Shown: positions 46,522-61,192, numbered from the stretch's first letter. The stretch is 64,000 nucleotides of DNA from Lentilactobacillus curieae (GCF_000785105.2 NZ_CP018906.1:2031861-2095860); one strand, 5' to 3'. Program-made: numbers and translations. The notes: a model not told the origin generated them from the sequence alone.

Positions 46522-46552
46522 AAAAAAAGCCGAACCTAAATTCGACTTTTTT
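46522..46552 (-). terminator. Terminator of the ATP synthase operon
   Basis: AAAAAAG-CGAA paired with TTCG-CTTTTTT with one mismatch, one base past the atpC stop. T7 run on the minus strand. Confidence 0.85.
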
Positions 46553-46553
46553 G

Positions 46554-46970
46554 CTACTTCTTAGCAGTATTAATTCGATTAACCGCTCTTCTAAGTGCAA
46601 CTTGAGCTCTGAGAAGCGAGTCCTTGTCGTGAGCCTGTTGGGCTTCGGCAATTCTTTGCTCTGCACGTTTACGTGCGCTCTCAGCACGAGCAACATCGAT
46701 GTCATCTGAGCATTCAGCACTATCAGCAACGATTGTAGCAGTATTATTGGAGAATTCCAAAAAACCACCATTCACAGCAATTGAATCTTCCTTATCATCG
46801 TATTTAACCCTAGTTTCATCTACGGCTAAAGTGGCAATGACGGGCAAGTGATTTGCCATGATACCTAGCTGACCTGCTTTGGTTGAAACAACCAGCATGT
46901 CTGCAGAATGATCATACACTTTTCCATCAGGAGTAACGATACTAACGGTAATAACTGAATTATCAGCCAA
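46554..46970 (-). CDS. atpC: ATP synthase epsilon subunit
   Basis: 138 residues: an N-terminal beta sandwich (SIVTPDGKVYDHSADMLVV; GQLGIMANHLPVIA) and a C-terminal two-helix arm that inhibits F1 hydrolysis. Start is TTG after GGAGGGG. It is 13 bases after atpD and is the last gene of the operon. Confidence 0.96.
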   Translation of the reverse strand: MADNSVITVSIVTPDGKVYDHSADMLVVSTKAGQLGIMANHLPVIATLAVDETRVKYDDKEDSIAVNGGFLEFSNNTATIVADSAECSDDIDVARAESARKRAEQRIAEAQQAHDKDSLLRAQVALRRAVNRINTAKK

Positions 46971-46983
46971 TTAGAACCCCTCC

Positions 46984-48414
<1,431 letters not shown>

Positions 48415-48424
48415 CTAATTATTT

Positions 48425-49339
48425 CTATTGACTAAGAGCTTCCTGACCACCAGTAATTTCAGTGATTTCAGTAGTAATTGCAGCCTGACGAGCTCGGTTA
48501 TATTGAAGCTCAAGTGCTGAGATCAAATCATCAGCATTATCGGATGCAGACTTCATAGCAGTGGCACTTGAGGCGTGCTCTGATGTCTTAGCATCCAAAA
48601 TAGCTCCATAAACTAAACTTTCAGAATATTGAGGCAAAACTACATTCAAAACTTCTTTTTCTGATGGTTCAACATCATAAGCAGCAGATAACTGCTTAGT
48701 TTCAATATCTTGACTAGCTTCACTTTCAAAAGATTCACTGTCAATTGGGAGCATTTTTTCAGCTCTGAATTTAGATGTCAACCGGTTAACAAAGTGTTCG
48801 TAACAGACATAAAGTTCATCAAAAGCACCGTCATCATACATCTTAGTCGCAGTCTTAACAATTTCCCTAACTTCGTTAAAAGTTGGAACATCGCTTACAC
48901 CACGGTATTCGTATGATACGTTTCTTCCCTGCTTCTTGTAGAAGTCAGCTCCATTACCACCAACGGCAAGGATTTGGAAGTTTTCTGAATTGCCACTATG
49001 TTTGTCAATGAACTGGTTTGTCTCTCTAATTACATTACTATTGTAGCTTCCAACCATTCCGCGATCAGAAGTAATAATCATGTAAGCAGTTCTCTTAGTT
49101 GAAGATTGATCATTATCAGCTGAATGACCAGAGGTTTTAGTCAATCCATCTAAAAAGTGAGATTGAGCTAAATGTAAAACTACCGATTTTACCTGGCTTG
49201 CGTATTGATCATAGCTAGTCGTGTGCTTTTGGATTTGGTTAAGCTTTGACTGCGAAACCATTTCCATGGCATTAGTGATTTGACGCGTCTTCTTAGTAGA
49301 AGTGATCCGATGTTTAACATCGTTTAACGAAGCACCCAT
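48425..49339 (-). CDS. atpG: ATP synthase gamma subunit
   Basis: The rotor shaft of F1. The N-terminal [25 protein letters not shown] and C-terminal [21 protein letters not shown] helices are diagnostic. 304 residues, slightly longer than in Bacillus (about 287), because of an acidic insert near the middle, as in other lactobacilli. ATG after GGAGGGTGAGATTAC. Confidence 0.97.
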   Translation of the reverse strand: MGASLNDVKHRITSTKKTRQITNAMEMVSQSKLNQIQKHTTSYDQYASQVKSVVLHLAQSHFLDGLTKTSGHSADNDQSSTKRTAYMIITSDRGMVGSYNSNVIRETNQFIDKHSGNSENFQILAVGGNGADFYKKQGRNVSYEYRGVSDVPTFNEVREIVKTATKMYDDGAFDELYVCYEHFVNRLTSKFRAEKMLPIDSESFESEASQDIETKQLSAAYDVEPSEKEVLNVVLPQYSESLVYGAILDAKTSEHASSATAMKSASDNADDLISALELQYNRARQAAITTEITEITGGQEALSQ

Positions 49340-49358
49340 GTAATCTCACCCTCCTTAA

Positions 49359-51457
<2,099 letters not shown>

Positions 51458-51468
<11 letters not shown>

Positions 51469-51973
51469 TTGGCTTTCCCAACCCTTCAATATAAGAATCA
51501 ACGAGAGTCTTTTGGTCGTCAGCGTTTAATTCTTTAGAAATGATCTTGGAAGCAATTTCAACTGATAAACTTGCCACATCTTTCTTAGAGTTTGCCAATG
51601 CTTCTTGCCGTTGTCGTTCGATATCTTGTTCAGCGGCACTCTTAAGGTTTGAGGCATCTTGACGAGCATCATCAATGATCTGGTCGCGTTGCTTTTGACC
51701 TGAGTCCTTAGCTTGACTGATAATTCCACTTGCTTCTTCACGAGTGTTTTGAAGTTCTGCTTGACGCTTACCGGCCAAATCAGCAGCTTCTGCACGTGAC
51801 TTTTCAGCAGAATCAATATCATTTGCAATTTTATCTGAACGATCTTGCATCATCTTAGTAAGTGGTTTCCAAGCAACAATCTTGATTAACCACATTAAGA
51901 TAAGAAAACTGATCATGATAAAAAGCATATCACCAACGTACAACTGTGTTCCAACTACAGAATACGAAAACAT
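51458..51973 (-). CDS. atpF: ATP synthase b subunit
   Basis: Peripheral stalk. One N-terminal membrane helix ([19 protein letters not shown]) then a long Ala/Glu/Lys-rich coiled coil, 171 residues. Position between atpE and atpH is standard. Confidence 0.96.
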
Positions 51974-52010
51974 TTATTGGCACCTCCTTCTGAAATAATA
52001 TTAAACGTCA

Positions 52011-52238
<228 letters not shown>

Positions 52239-52246
52239 TTAGATTT

Positions 52247-52960
52247 CTATTCCTCAATTTCAATTTTACGAGAAATATAAACAGTTGATAATGTTACAAA
52301 GATAAAGGCTTGAATACATCCGATAAATACAGAGAAACCTTGCCAAGCCAATTCGAGTGGTAAACTAACAACCCACATTAGTGGACCGCCCTTTACCGCC
52401 ATACCGGAAATCAGCGTTAATAGCATTTCACCGGCATAGATGTTACCGAATAGTCGTAATCCCAAGGTCAAGAAATTGGTGAACTCCTCGAAGATGTTAA
52501 CGATAATAAACGGCGTAAATGGTTTAAGATAGTTTGAAAAATGTTGCTTGTATCCTAGAACCTTAATCCCCATAAATTGGGCAAAGGTCAAAGTTAACAG
52601 CGAAAGTGTCAGCGTAATCACTGGATCCGCAGTCGGACTTTTGACGTATGTAACTCCAGATACATCAACGTGTATGAACAATCCAAGTTGGTTAGAAACC
52701 AAGATGAACATGAACAGCGTGAATGCCCAAAGTCCCAAGTCTTTGCTCATTTCGCCAGGAATGGATCCTTTAACGATTCCGTTCGTAAAGTCAATAGCAT
52801 ACTCGAGAACGTTTTGACCCTTTCCAGGTTTAAGGCTTAAATGTCTAGACAAACCAAAAACTATCCCAAGCACAATAAGAAATGCAATTAATATGGAAAT
52901 CATGTTTCCAACATTAAACGTCAATCCTAAAAGTTGAAAGGTAGAAGTAGGTTGTCCCAC
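52247..52960 (-). CDS. atpB: ATP synthase a subunit
   Basis: Forms the proton half channels. 237 residues with five to six helices; the essential Arg is in LTLGLRLFGNIYAGEML, and the C-terminal GCIQAFIFVTLSTVYI is diagnostic. First gene of the operon; no atpI is seen upstream. ATG follows AGAGGTGAGACT. Confidence 0.97.
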   Translation of the reverse strand: MGQPTSTFQLLGLTFNVGNMISILIAFLIVLGIVFGLSRHLSLKPGKGQNVLEYAIDFTNGIVKGSIPGEMSKDLGLWAFTLFMFILVSNQLGLFIHVDVSGVTYVKSPTADPVITLTLSLLTLTFAQFMGIKVLGYKQHFSNYLKPFTPFIIVNIFEEFTNFLTLGLRLFGNIYAGEMLLTLISGMAVKGGPLMWVVSLPLELAWQGFSVFIGCIQAFIFVTLSTVYISRKIEIEE

Positions 52961-53094
52961 ATAGTCTCACCTCTTTCCATGACAAAGTCTACGCAATGTG
53001 TATCTAACTGGTCATTGGTCGGGAAGACATCTTATACCAAAGTTAAATTTGCGATGGTAATGGACGAATATGATTGCGTCCAAATACAATTGAA

Positions 53095-53123
53095 ATCATA
53101 CCACCAAATAAAACAAAATTCAA
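53095..53123 (-). promoter_or_regulatory. Promoter of the ATP synthase operon
   Basis: Minus strand TTGAAT, 17-base spacer, TGG-TATGAT (extended -10). It implies a leader of about 130 bases before atpB (52961-53090), in which I see no ORF or clear hairpin. Confidence 0.7.
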
Positions 53124-53200
53124 AATAATATTTAAGTTTAAAAACGGTCTAGATTACCGTTATAAAAACAATTTAGGATAACTAAACGAAAAGAAATAAC

Positions 53201-53232
53201 AAAAAAAGAGGCAAATATAATTGCCCCTTTAA
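53201..53232 (-). terminator. Terminator of upp
   Basis: AAAGGGGCAA/TTGCCTCTTT (one G-U pair), 6-base loop, T7 run on the minus strand, 10 bases past the upp stop. Confidence 0.9.
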
Positions 53233-53241
53233 AATCAATAA

Positions 53242-53871
53242 TTATTTAGTCCCAAAAAGTCGGTCCCCAGCATCCCCCAGACCAGGAATAATGTAACCAT
53301 CTTCGTTTAAATGATCATCCAATGCAGCGGTATAAATATCCACATCAGGATGAGCATCTTGAAGAGCTTTAACTCCTTCAGGAGCAGAAACCAGGCAAAC
53401 AAACTTAATGTTGCTTGCGCCACGCTTCTTTAAAGCATCCATAGCCATGATGGCTGAACCACCAGTAGCTAACATTGGGTCAACAACGAACACTTGTCGT
53501 TGTTCGATATCAGAAGGTAGCTTTACAAAGTATTCGTGTGGCTCTAAAGTTTCTTCATCACGATACATACCAATGTGACCAACCTTAGCAGCAGGAATCA
53601 AATCTAAAATTCCATCGACCATACCAATTCCGGCACGAAGAATGGGAACAACTGCCACCTTTTTACCAGAAATTTGCTTAGCGTGAGCAACGGCGACTGG
53701 AGTTTGCACATCGACATCTTCTAAAGGCATGTCTCGAGAAACTTCAAAAGCCATCAAAGTGGCAATTTCGTTGACGATTTGACGAAAGTCCTTTGTCCCA
53801 CAATCCTTATTTCTAATCATTGTTAATTTATGTTGGATCAACGGATGATCCATAACTTGAAACTTACCCAA
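53242..53871 (-). CDS. upp: Uracil phosphoribosyltransferase
   Basis: Salvages uracil to UMP. PRPP loop [12 protein letters not shown] and the uracil-binding [12 protein letters not shown] near the C-terminus are intact. The TTG start ([15 protein letters not shown]) aligns with other Upp starts and has AAGGAG about 10 bases upstream, giving 209 residues; the frame runs 13 codons further, across the promoter and ribosome site. Confidence 0.95.
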   Translation of the reverse strand: MGKFQVMDHPLIQHKLTMIRNKDCGTKDFRQIVNEIATLMAFEVSRDMPLEDVDVQTPVAVAHAKQISGKKVAVVPILRAGIGMVDGILDLIPAAKVGHIGMYRDEETLEPHEYFVKLPSDIEQRQVFVVDPMLATGGSAIMAMDALKKRGASNIKFVCLVSAPEGVKALQDAHPDVDIYTAALDDHLNEDGYIIPGLGDAGDRLFGTK

Positions 53872-53900
53872 AGCATTCCACTCCTTTTTTCTTCCAAACA

Positions 53901-53909
53901 ATTGTATCA
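53901..53909 (-). promoter_or_regulatory. Extended -10 promoter of upp
   Basis: Minus strand TGATACAAT, about 30 bases before the TTG start. The -35 is poor. Confidence 0.5.
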
Positions 53910-53973
53910 CATTCCCCGCTAACTGTTGAGATAAGTTCTGTGTAATTGCCCAATTCTAATTTTGCTAATAGAA

Positions 53974-54011
53974 AACAAAAAAGAAAGGCTTAAACAGAGC
54001 GTTTAAGTCTT
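53974..54011 (-). terminator. Terminator downstream of glyA
   Basis: AAGACTTAAAC/GTTTAAGCCTT (one G-U pair), 5-base loop, then TTTCTTTTTTG on the minus strand. It isolates upp from the glyA-tdk operon. Confidence 0.9.
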
Positions 54012-54046
54012 CCTCAAAGTTTTTTTAAATTAAGAAATAACGACCA

Positions 54047-55285
54047 TTAATCTAATGGATGTTTGTCAGTTAATGCCCGCACTTGCTTGGCAACATCATT
54101 TAAGTTGTCATCGTTATCAGGATCTGAAATGACTTGTAAAATCAACTTGGCTACTTGACGACAATCCTCTTCATCAAATCCCCTAGTTGTAACTGCGGGA
54201 GTTCCGAGTCTCAGACCACTAGTTTTCGAAGGTGGCAATGGATCGTTAGGAATTCCTTCTTTGTTGGTAGTGATATGAACTTTATCCAAAGTGTCTTGTA
54301 ACTCTGCACCATTCATTCCACAATTTGATAAGTTAAGGGTCATCAAATGGTTGTCAGTTCCCCCAGTTAATACAGAAACTGTATCTGATTCTTGGAAAAC
54401 TTCTGCCATTGCTTGAGCGTTTTTAATAATTTGTTTGGCGTAATCTTTAAATTCTGGTTGTAAATCTTCATAGAATGCTGCTGCTTTACCAGCAATCACA
54501 TGCTCCAATGGTCCTCCTTGGCTTCCTGGGAATACAGCAGAATTTAGTTTCTTTGCAAATTCTTGCTTGGCTAAAATCATTCCCCCACGAGGGCCACGAA
54601 GTGTCTTATGAGTAGTTGTGGTAACAACGTCAGCATACTCAACTGGATTTGGATGCAAGCCTGCAGCAACCAATCCAGCAATGTGAGCCATATCAACCAT
54701 GAAGTAAGCACCAACAGAATCAGCAATGTCTCTAAAACGTTGCCAATCAATAATTCTACTGTATGCTGACGCACCAGCAATAATTAATTTAGGTTGAATT
54801 TCCTTTGCTTGTTTTTCAATGGCATCATAGTCAAGTAATTGAGTTTCTGGGTCAAGTTCATAGGAATGCGCATCATATAGCTTGCCTGAAAAGCTAACTT
54901 TAGCACCATGAGTTAAATGACCACCAGCATCCAAGCCCATTCCCAAGATTGTGTCACCTGGTTTAAGCAGTGCGGCGTAAGTAGCTTGGTTTGCCTGTGA
55001 GCCAGAGTGTGGTTGCACGTTAGCGTATTCAGCACCAAACAGTTCTTTAGCCCGATCAATTGCTAACTGCTCAACAACATCGATGTACTCACAACCACCA
55101 TAATAACGACGACCCGGATAACCTTCTGCATATTTGTTAGTTAATACAGAACCCTGGGCGGCACGAACGGCGTTAGAAACAATGTTTTCTGAGGCAATCA
55201 ATTCAATGTTATGTTCTTGACGATCCTCTTCATGACCAATTGCATCCCATAACGCGTGATCCTTTGCTTTGTAATCGTAATTCAA
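54047..55285 (-). CDS. glyA: Serine hydroxymethyltransferase
   Basis: PLP enzyme converting serine and tetrahydrofolate to glycine and methylene-THF. The PLP Lys motif is [16 protein letters not shown] near residue 225; LIASENIVS and GSQANQAVY-type [12 protein letters not shown] are present. 412 residues. Start is TTG after GAGGTG. It follows tsaC by 54 bases and appears to end a tdk-prfA-prmC-tsaC-glyA transcript. Confidence 0.97.
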   Translation of the reverse strand: MNYDYKAKDHALWDAIGHEEDRQEHNIELIASENIVSNAVRAAQGSVLTNKYAEGYPGRRYYGGCEYIDVVEQLAIDRAKELFGAEYANVQPHSGSQANQATYAALLKPGDTILGMGLDAGGHLTHGAKVSFSGKLYDAHSYELDPETQLLDYDAIEKQAKEIQPKLIIAGASAYSRIIDWQRFRDIADSVGAYFMVDMAHIAGLVAAGLHPNPVEYADVVTTTTHKTLRGPRGGMILAKQEFAKKLNSAVFPGSQGGPLEHVIAGKAAAFYEDLQPEFKDYAKQIIKNAQAMAEVFQESDTVSVLTGGTDNHLMTLNLSNCGMNGAELQDTLDKVHITTNKEGIPNDPLPPSKTSGLRLGTPAVTTRGFDEEDCRQVAKLILQVISDPDNDDNLNDVAKQVRALTDKHPLD

Positions 55286-55339
55286 CCTACAACACCTCGC
55301 AAATATATTTGAAGCTCCAAGTAAGAAGCGACAATTAAA

Positions 55340-56368
55340 TTATAACTGCTTAAAATGCATTTGCCCAGCTGATTTATTCAATCGATTCATGTATGCCTCG
55401 CCAAGCCCAGACGGCTCAACGCCTTGAGTGAAAATAATTTTATATTGTGGATTTTCATCAAAATCTCGAAGCTCACGAAACAGGTTATGACTGGCATCGT
55501 TCACGTTTTCGCCTAGTGAAATAAGCTGAACGTTCGGATTCCAATCAACGGATTTTAACACGTTTGAAAATGCCATTACGCCAATCGGATCCGTAGGATG
55601 ATTCCTTTTTATCCAATTATTCACTTCTTGCCAATCGTCATCTGGATCAACAATATAAACCTGTGCATTAGGAGCATAGTGCTTATATTTCATCCCTGGA
55701 GCCTTAGGAACTTCAGTTGCTCCAACATGATGTCGTTCATCATCAACAGGAACGCCGATGATTTCCTCAATCTCTTCCTTGGTCACAGCACCAGGGCGTA
55801 AAATAGCGGGTTGCTTAGTTGACAGATCAAGCACTGTCGACTCCACTCCCACCTCAGTTGGGCCGTCATCCATTATTGCCGCAATTTTTCCGTGCAAATC
55901 ATGATAAACGTGCTGAGCAGTTGTTGGACTGGGTTTACCAGATGTGTTGGCAGATGGTCCGACCATCGGTTTACCGGAAATTCTAATCAAATCCAGTGTA
56001 GTTTGATTTCTCGGGCATCTAAAAGCGGCAGTATCCAACCCACCAGTGACAGCGGTAGACAATGCATTTGGCTTTAGTTTAAAAATCATGGTCAATGAAC
56101 CGGGCCAAAACTTTGCCATAAGCTTTTTAGCAGAATCACTCAATGGCTGGACGTACTTTTCAACCGTGGCAACGTCAGCAACGTGCACTATCAACGGGTT
56201 ATCACTCGGACGACCTTTAGCCTGATACACTTGCTTAACAGCTGACTCGTTGGTGGCATCAGCGCCCAAACCATAAACAGTCTCAGTAGGGAATGAAACT
56301 AACTGACCTTCATTAATTAGTTTGGCAGCCTCATTAACTTGGGTTGGTTTTAAAATTTTTGTTTCCAT
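55340..56368 (-). CDS. tsaC: L-threonylcarbamoyladenylate synthase
   Basis: Makes threonylcarbamoyl-AMP for the t6A37 tRNA modification. The YrdC core (SFPTETVYGLGADATN; YQAKGRPSDNPLIVHV; GPSANTSGKPSPT) covers about residues 12-200, and a Sua5 domain forms the C-terminal 130, so this is the YwlC/Sua5 long form (342 residues). It lies 9 bases after prmC. Confidence 0.95.
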   Translation of the reverse strand: METKILKPTQVNEAAKLINEGQLVSFPTETVYGLGADATNESAVKQVYQAKGRPSDNPLIVHVADVATVEKYVQPLSDSAKKLMAKFWPGSLTMIFKLKPNALSTAVTGGLDTAAFRCPRNQTTLDLIRISGKPMVGPSANTSGKPSPTTAQHVYHDLHGKIAAIMDDGPTEVGVESTVLDLSTKQPAILRPGAVTKEEIEEIIGVPVDDERHHVGATEVPKAPGMKYKHYAPNAQVYIVDPDDDWQEVNNWIKRNHPTDPIGVMAFSNVLKSVDWNPNVQLISLGENVNDASHNLFRELRDFDENPQYKIIFTQGVEPSGLGEAYMNRLNKSAGQMHFKQL

Positions 56369-56377
56369 ATTAATACC

Positions 56378-57226
56378 TCACTTTGCTACTTTTATCATTC
56401 GCTGGTTTCCAGCAACGTCGTGCCGGGCAGTTACCGAAAGTTCAGGGTTTGCAGCAACAAACAGATCAATAACTGATTGCTGCTGTTGATACCCAATTTC
56501 GAAAAACGCTTGTCCATTTTGGAGTAAGCGAGTACTTAACCCCGCTGCAATCCGTTTATAGATTGCCAACCCATCATCTTCTGCAAATAATGCCAGATGG
56601 GGTTCATGGGTAATTACACTTTCACCCATTACACCCCGCTCGGATTCAGAAATGTAGGGAGGATTACTAACTATGACGTCATATTCTTCACTGATGTTTG
56701 AAAACACGTCGCTCTCAATAAATTGCACGTTTAGTCCCAACTTGTTTGCGTTTCTTTGGGCGACACGAAGTGCTGAAACAGAAATGTCAGATGCTGACAC
56801 ATTAAACTCGGGGCGGTTTTGTTTAACTGCCAAAGCAATTGCTCCACTCCCCGTGCCAATATCCAACACCTTAAGGGGTTCGTTTGACCGACTTTCAGTG
56901 TTTTCTAGCACCCAGTCAACCGGCTCTTCGGTTTCCACCCTAGGGATTAGCACGTCTGGTGTAACCTCAAGGGACATTCCGTAAAAATCAGCCTTGCCAA
57001 TAGCATACTGTGGTGGCGTGCCTGCCACAATTTCATTGACCACATTTTCAAACAGCTGTAAGTCCGCAGCAGGCATCTCTGCCTGATTATTAATTAACAG
57101 TTGAACCTTTGAGAGATTGAGCAAATGGGTCATAATGAAGTCAACGTCCGCTAATGTATTAAATTCAGGATTTGCTTTTAAAGCAAAAGAAGCCCATTTA
57201 CGGGCTTCAAAGTAAGTCTTACTCAT
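56378..57226 (-). CDS. prmC: Peptide chain release factor N5-glutamine methyltransferase
   Basis: Methylates the GGQ glutamine of release factors. SAM motif [15 protein letters not shown] and catalytic [11 protein letters not shown] are present; 282 residues. Its start overlaps prfA by 8 bases, so enzyme and substrate are translated together, the usual arrangement. Confidence 0.96.
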   Translation of the reverse strand: MSKTYFEARKWASFALKANPEFNTLADVDFIMTHLLNLSKVQLLINNQAEMPAADLQLFENVVNEIVAGTPPQYAIGKADFYGMSLEVTPDVLIPRVETEEPVDWVLENTESRSNEPLKVLDIGTGSGAIALAVKQNRPEFNVSASDISVSALRVAQRNANKLGLNVQFIESDVFSNISEEYDVIVSNPPYISESERGVMGESVITHEPHLALFAEDDGLAIYKRIAAGLSTRLLQNGQAFFEIGYQQQQSVIDLFVAANPELSVTARHDVAGNQRMIKVAK

Positions 57227-58304
57227 TATTTAAATTCTCTAGTTTCTTAGCTTGATCAGAAACAATTAGTGCATCAATAACATCATCCAGCTCGCCATTC
57301 ATAATTCGATCCAACTTATTTAAAGTCAAACCAATTCTATGATCCGTAACTCGGTTTTGCGGGAAGTTATATGTTCTGATACGTTCAGACCGGTCACCGG
57401 TACCGACAGCAGATTTACGCTCAGCATTATACTGATCTTTTTCTTGTTGTGCATAGTAATCGTAAACCCGCGCCTTTAAAATCTTCATTGCTTTAGCACG
57501 GTTCTGTTGTTGTGAACGTTCATCCTGCATAGCAACCACGATTCCGGTTGGCAAGTGGGTCATCCGGACGGCCGATGAAGTCTTGTTAATATGCTGACCA
57601 CCAGCACCTGATGAACGGTACACATCAGTTTTGATGTCTTTTGGATCGATGTCAATATCGACGTCTTCTTCTTCTGGCATCACCCCAACTGTCGCAGTTG
57701 AAGTGTGAACCCGGCCAGCAGATTCAGTAACTGGAATTCTTTGGACCCGGTGGGCACCATTCTCATACTTAAGCTTTGAATAAACCTTATTTCCGGTAAT
57801 CATAAGAACGATTTCCTTAAATCCACCGACTTCTGTGTCAGCTTCATCTACGATTTCAACGTTCCAGCCTTGCTTTTCTGCGTACTTAGAATACATATTG
57901 AAAAGGTCTGCAGCAAACAAACTACCTTCATCACCACCGGCAGCCCCATGAATTTCCATGATGATGTTTTTATCATCGTTAGGGTCCTTAGGGAGTAACA
58001 ACACTTTTAGTTGTTCTTCAAGGTCTTCTTTTTGTGACTTAAGGTCGGAAATTTCGTCCTTAACCATTGTTTCTAATTCAGGATCGTCGATTTTTCCTCT
58101 AAGCATTTCTTCGTCATCGTCCAACTGTCCAGAAACACTTTTGTACTTGTTAAAGGTAGAAACTGTATCCCGAAGGTCAGCTTCTTCCTTTGATAGTTTC
58201 ATAAATTTTTGGGTATCAGCGATAACTTCAGGATCACTAATCAGTTCATTTAACTCGTCATAGCGGTCAACGACTGCTTGTAACTTATCAAAAATTTCGT
58301 CCAT
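57219..58304 (-). CDS. prfA: Peptide chain release factor 1
   Basis: Recognises UAA and UAG stops. The GGQ loop ([16 protein letters not shown]) is near residue 230, and the codon-recognition P-x-T motif reads PVT in [18 protein letters not shown]. 361 residues. ATG overlaps the tdk stop by one base (TAATG). Confidence 0.97.
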   Translation of the reverse strand: MDEIFDKLQAVVDRYDELNELISDPEVIADTQKFMKLSKEEADLRDTVSTFNKYKSVSGQLDDDEEMLRGKIDDPELETMVKDEISDLKSQKEDLEEQLKVLLLPKDPNDDKNIIMEIHGAAGGDEGSLFAADLFNMYSKYAEKQGWNVEIVDEADTEVGGFKEIVLMITGNKVYSKLKYENGAHRVQRIPVTESAGRVHTSTATVGVMPEEEDVDIDIDPKDIKTDVYRSSGAGGQHINKTSSAVRMTHLPTGIVVAMQDERSQQQNRAKAMKILKARVYDYYAQQEKDQYNAERKSAVGTGDRSERIRTYNFPQNRVTDHRIGLTLNKLDRIMNGELDDVIDALIVSDQAKKLENLNNE

Positions 58305-58897
58305 TAAATATCTTCCTCACTTCGTTGCTTTACCGGTGGATTATAGTAATGCTTTCGGCACACTGGGTAGTATGATTCATTTCCACCCATTTGAATTTGT
58401 TCGCCCTCATAAACGGGCTCACCATCATGAAATCTAAGGTTCATGATAGCTTTTTTACCACAGAACCAACAAATCGTCTTCATTTCTTCAATCTTGTCAG
58501 CGTATATCAACAAGGCCTCAGAACCTTCAAACAGATGATTTTGAAAATCATTCTTTAGTCCGAAGGCGATAACCGGAATGTTTAACTCGTCGACGATTTT
58601 TGCTAATTCAAACACGTGCTTCTTCTTTAGAAATTGGGCTTCATCGATCAACACACAACTTGCGTCAGGGTCAATCTTTTGTACCTGCTCAAACACATCT
58701 GTGTCATCAGTGATTGGGTAAGCAGCGCGTTCGAGTCCAATTCGTGATTCGATCATTCCGTGCTTTTCACGGGTATCAACCGCACTGGTCATAATAACTA
58801 CACTTTTATTTTGTTCTTCATAATTATGGGCGACTTTGATAATTTCAATTGTCTTACCACTGTTCATTGCCCCATAACGGTAAAAAAGTTGTGCCAC
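58304..58897 (-). CDS. tdk: Thymidine kinase
   Basis: Type II (tetrameric) thymidine kinase: P-loop GAMNSGKT near residue 10, Walker [11 protein letters not shown], and the zinc ribbon with ICWFCGKK and PVCRKHY. 197 residues. Start is GTG with a weak GGGTGG site. First gene of the tdk-prfA-prmC-tsaC-glyA run. Confidence 0.96.
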   Translation of the reverse strand: MAQLFYRYGAMNSGKTIEIIKVAHNYEEQNKSVVIMTSAVDTREKHGMIESRIGLERAAYPITDDTDVFEQVQKIDPDASCVLIDEAQFLKKKHVFELAKIVDELNIPVIAFGLKNDFQNHLFEGSEALLIYADKIEEMKTICWFCGKKAIMNLRFHDGEPVYEGEQIQMGGNESYYPVCRKHYYNPPVKQRSEEDI

Positions 58898-58932
58898 GTC
58901 TATTCCACCCTTTTTTCCACAGTTTCCATTCC

Positions 58933-58938
58933 ATTATA
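58933..58938 (-). promoter_or_regulatory. Likely -10 of the tdk operon
   Basis: Minus strand TATAAT, about 35 bases before the tdk GTG. No convincing -35 at the right distance. Confidence 0.4.
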
Positions 58939-59095
58939 CAGAATTCCACCCAAAATATCGATAGTAACTGGAAATCAGTTTAGAAACTCTTACCAAATGG
59001 TTAAATGTAATGATTATTTACCACTAAATTATGTTCGTATGCTAAACTTAAGTCTTGAATTAAAAGTACTCTATTGTTCAAAGGAGCAATCAAAA

Positions 59096-60442
59096 ATGTC
59101 ATTAAAAAGTTCATTAGCAAAGGCTGCAGGAAAATCATCTTACTGGTTTCTGCACACATTCTTAAAGGGCGGTAGTTCACTTCCAGGAAAAATCACTACC
59201 AAAATCGATCCAGATATTCTGGAAACTCTGGGTCGTGACTACGACGTGATCATGATTACTGGTACCAATGGTAAAACATTGACCACTGCTCTCACAGTTC
59301 AAGTATTGAAGCAAAAATACGAAAACATCTTGACCAACCCTTCTGGTTCCAACATGGAACAAGGAATCGTCACGACTTTTTTACGAGCTAAAAAATCTCG
59401 TAACCAGCGTCCGCTCGCTGTGTTGGAAGTTGACGAAGCTAATATCGTTAAGATTACTAAGTACATCAAACCAAAGGCGTTTGTCTTTACAAATATTTTC
59501 CGTGATCAAATGGATCGCTATGGAGAAATTTACACCACTTACCAAAAGATCCTTAACGGAGTTGCTTTAGCACCCAACGCCACGATTATTGCTAATGGAG
59601 ACGCACCGATTTTCCATAGTAAACAGTTACCAAATCCAATGGTCTATTATGGTTTTGATGACCAAGAAGAAAGTGACATCAAAGCATCCCCAAACACTGA
59701 CGGTGTCCTTTGCCCAAACTGTCAGCATATCTTGCACTATAAATTCATTAGCTACTCTAACTTGGGCAAGTACTTCTGTCCTAATTGTGGATACTCACGC
59801 CCAGAACTTAATTTTGCACTAAATAAACGCATCGAGCTCACACCAAAGTCATCAACGTTTGAAATCGATGGTGAACAAATTAAAATTGGTATCGGTGGCG
59901 TCTACAATATCTACAACGCCCTGGCCGCTTATTCAGTTGGTCGGTTCATGGGAGTGTCTCCTGCTCAAACCAGAAAAGCGTTTGAACAAGACGAACACAT
60001 CTTTGGTCGTCAAGAAGAAATCAACGTTAATGGTAAGGAAGTTACCTTGATTTTGGTTAAAAATCCGGTCGGTCTTAACCAAGTTATCGACATGATTTCA
60101 ACCGATAAAGACGAATTTTCATTTATCGGCCTTCTAAACGCAAACTATGCTGACGGAATTGATACTAGCTGGATTTGGGATGGTGACTTCGAACGCCTAC
60201 CTAAGATGAATATCAAACAGTTCATTACTGGTGGAGAACGTTACAAAGATATCACTTATCGCCTTCAAGTTGCTGGAGTCGACCCTGCTAAACATTTAGT
60301 AGAGCCTGACTTGGACAAGGTAGTGGAGATGATTAATGACACCCCAACAAAAAAGGTGTATATTCTAGCAACGTATACAGCAATGTTAAGCTTGCGAAAG
60401 ACTTTCGCAGCTAAGGGTTACATTAAGGGAGGAATGGACTAA
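59096..60442 (+). CDS. murT: Lipid II isoglutaminyl synthase subunit MurT
   Basis: MurT with GatD amidates the D-Glu of lipid II to D-isoglutamine. The Mur-ligase P-loop GTNGKT is at residues 56-61, followed by LEVDEANI, and the four-Cys zinc ribbon CPNC...CPNC at about 205-232 (C-P-N-C-Q and C-P-N-C-G). The C-terminal domain is DUF1727. The ATG (MSLKSSLAKAAGKSS) follows AAGGAGCAATC; an open frame extends 336 bases upstream but over the tdk promoter and antisense to tdk, so it is rejected. 448 residues. The stop overlaps the gatD start by one base. Confidence 0.96.
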   Translation: MSLKSSLAKAAGKSSYWFLHTFLKGGSSLPGKITTKIDPDILETLGRDYDVIMITGTNGKTLTTALTVQVLKQKYENILTNPSGSNMEQGIVTTFLRAKKSRNQRPLAVLEVDEANIVKITKYIKPKAFVFTNIFRDQMDRYGEIYTTYQKILNGVALAPNATIIANGDAPIFHSKQLPNPMVYYGFDDQEESDIKASPNTDGVLCPNCQHILHYKFISYSNLGKYFCPNCGYSRPELNFALNKRIELTPKSSTFEIDGEQIKIGIGGVYNIYNALAAYSVGRFMGVSPAQTRKAFEQDEHIFGRQEEINVNGKEVTLILVKNPVGLNQVIDMISTDKDEFSFIGLLNANYADGIDTSWIWDGDFERLPKMNIKQFITGGERYKDITYRLQVAGVDPAKHLVEPDLDKVVEMINDTPTKKVYILATYTAMLSLRKTFAAKGYIKGGMD

Positions 60443-61146
60443 TGAGTTACTCACTTAAGGTCTGTCATCTGTACGGAGATTTGATGAACACCTACGGAGA
60501 TATCGGTAATATTTTGGTTCTAAAGCACCTTGCAGAGCAAATGGGTGTGGAATTGGAATCTGAAGTTATCAGCCTTGATCAAGAGTTTAATAAGGATAAG
60601 TACGATATCGTCATCTTTGGTGGTGGTCAAGATTTCGAGCAATCAATCATTTCAAAAGATATTCAAAACAAAAAAGCTGCCCTAACCGACTTCATCGAAG
60701 ATGATGGCTCAATGGTCGCCATCTGCGGGGGCTATCAGTTACTTGGTCACTACTACATCGGTGCAAACGGCGAGAAGCTTGAAGGTATCGGTGCACTTGA
60801 CCATTACACAAAGAAACAAGAAAATAACCGGTTTATCGGTAATGTCTTAATTGAGAACAAAGAAACCGGCGAGAAGTACCGCGGATTTGAAAACCACCAA
60901 GGAATTACGTTCTTAGGTGAAGGCGAACGACCACTAGGTAACGTACTTGAAGGATATGGTAATAACGGCGAGGATAAGACCGAAGGTGCAATTTATAAAA
61001 ACGTATACTGCACATACTTCCACGGCCCAATTTTGGCTAGAAATAACCAAATTGCTAAGCATGTCCTAATGAACGCTTTAACTCGAAAATATCCAAACGA
61101 AGATTTAACTCAACAAAAGGAATTACAGGTTTCAGAAACCTTTTAA
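60442..61146 (+). CDS. gatD: Lipid II isoglutaminyl synthase glutamine amidotransferase subunit GatD
   Basis: Class I glutamine amidotransferase supplying ammonia to MurT. The nucleophile is C95 in VAICGGYQLLG, the His is in TYFHGPIL near residue 190. 234 residues. Coupled to murT through TAATG. A strong bidirectional terminator follows. Confidence 0.96.
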   Translation: MSYSLKVCHLYGDLMNTYGDIGNILVLKHLAEQMGVELESEVISLDQEFNKDKYDIVIFGGGQDFEQSIISKDIQNKKAALTDFIEDDGSMVAICGGYQLLGHYYIGANGEKLEGIGALDHYTKKQENNRFIGNVLIENKETGEKYRGFENHQGITFLGEGERPLGNVLEGYGNNGEDKTEGAIYKNVYCTYFHGPILARNNQIAKHVLMNALTRKYPNEDLTQQKELQVSETF

Positions 61147-61151
61147 TATCC

Positions 61152-61192
61152 AAAAAGCGTCTACAGGAGTTTTTCCTGTAGACGCCTTTTTT
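61152..61192. terminator. Bidirectional terminator between gatD and the serine hydrolase
   Basis: GCGTCTACAGGA and TCCTGTAGACGC form a perfect 12-bp stem with a 5-base loop; A5 and T6 runs flank it, so it works on both strands. Confidence 0.95.

Noticed and set aside
52961..53094. ATP synthase leader as a possible riboswitch or atpI remnant.
   Set aside because: No hydrophobic open frame and no recognisable RNA motif could be found by eye.
58760..59095. 112-codon upstream extension of murT.
   Set aside because: It is antisense to tdk and crosses the tdk promoter; MurT homologues begin at MSLKS-type starts behind AAGGAG.
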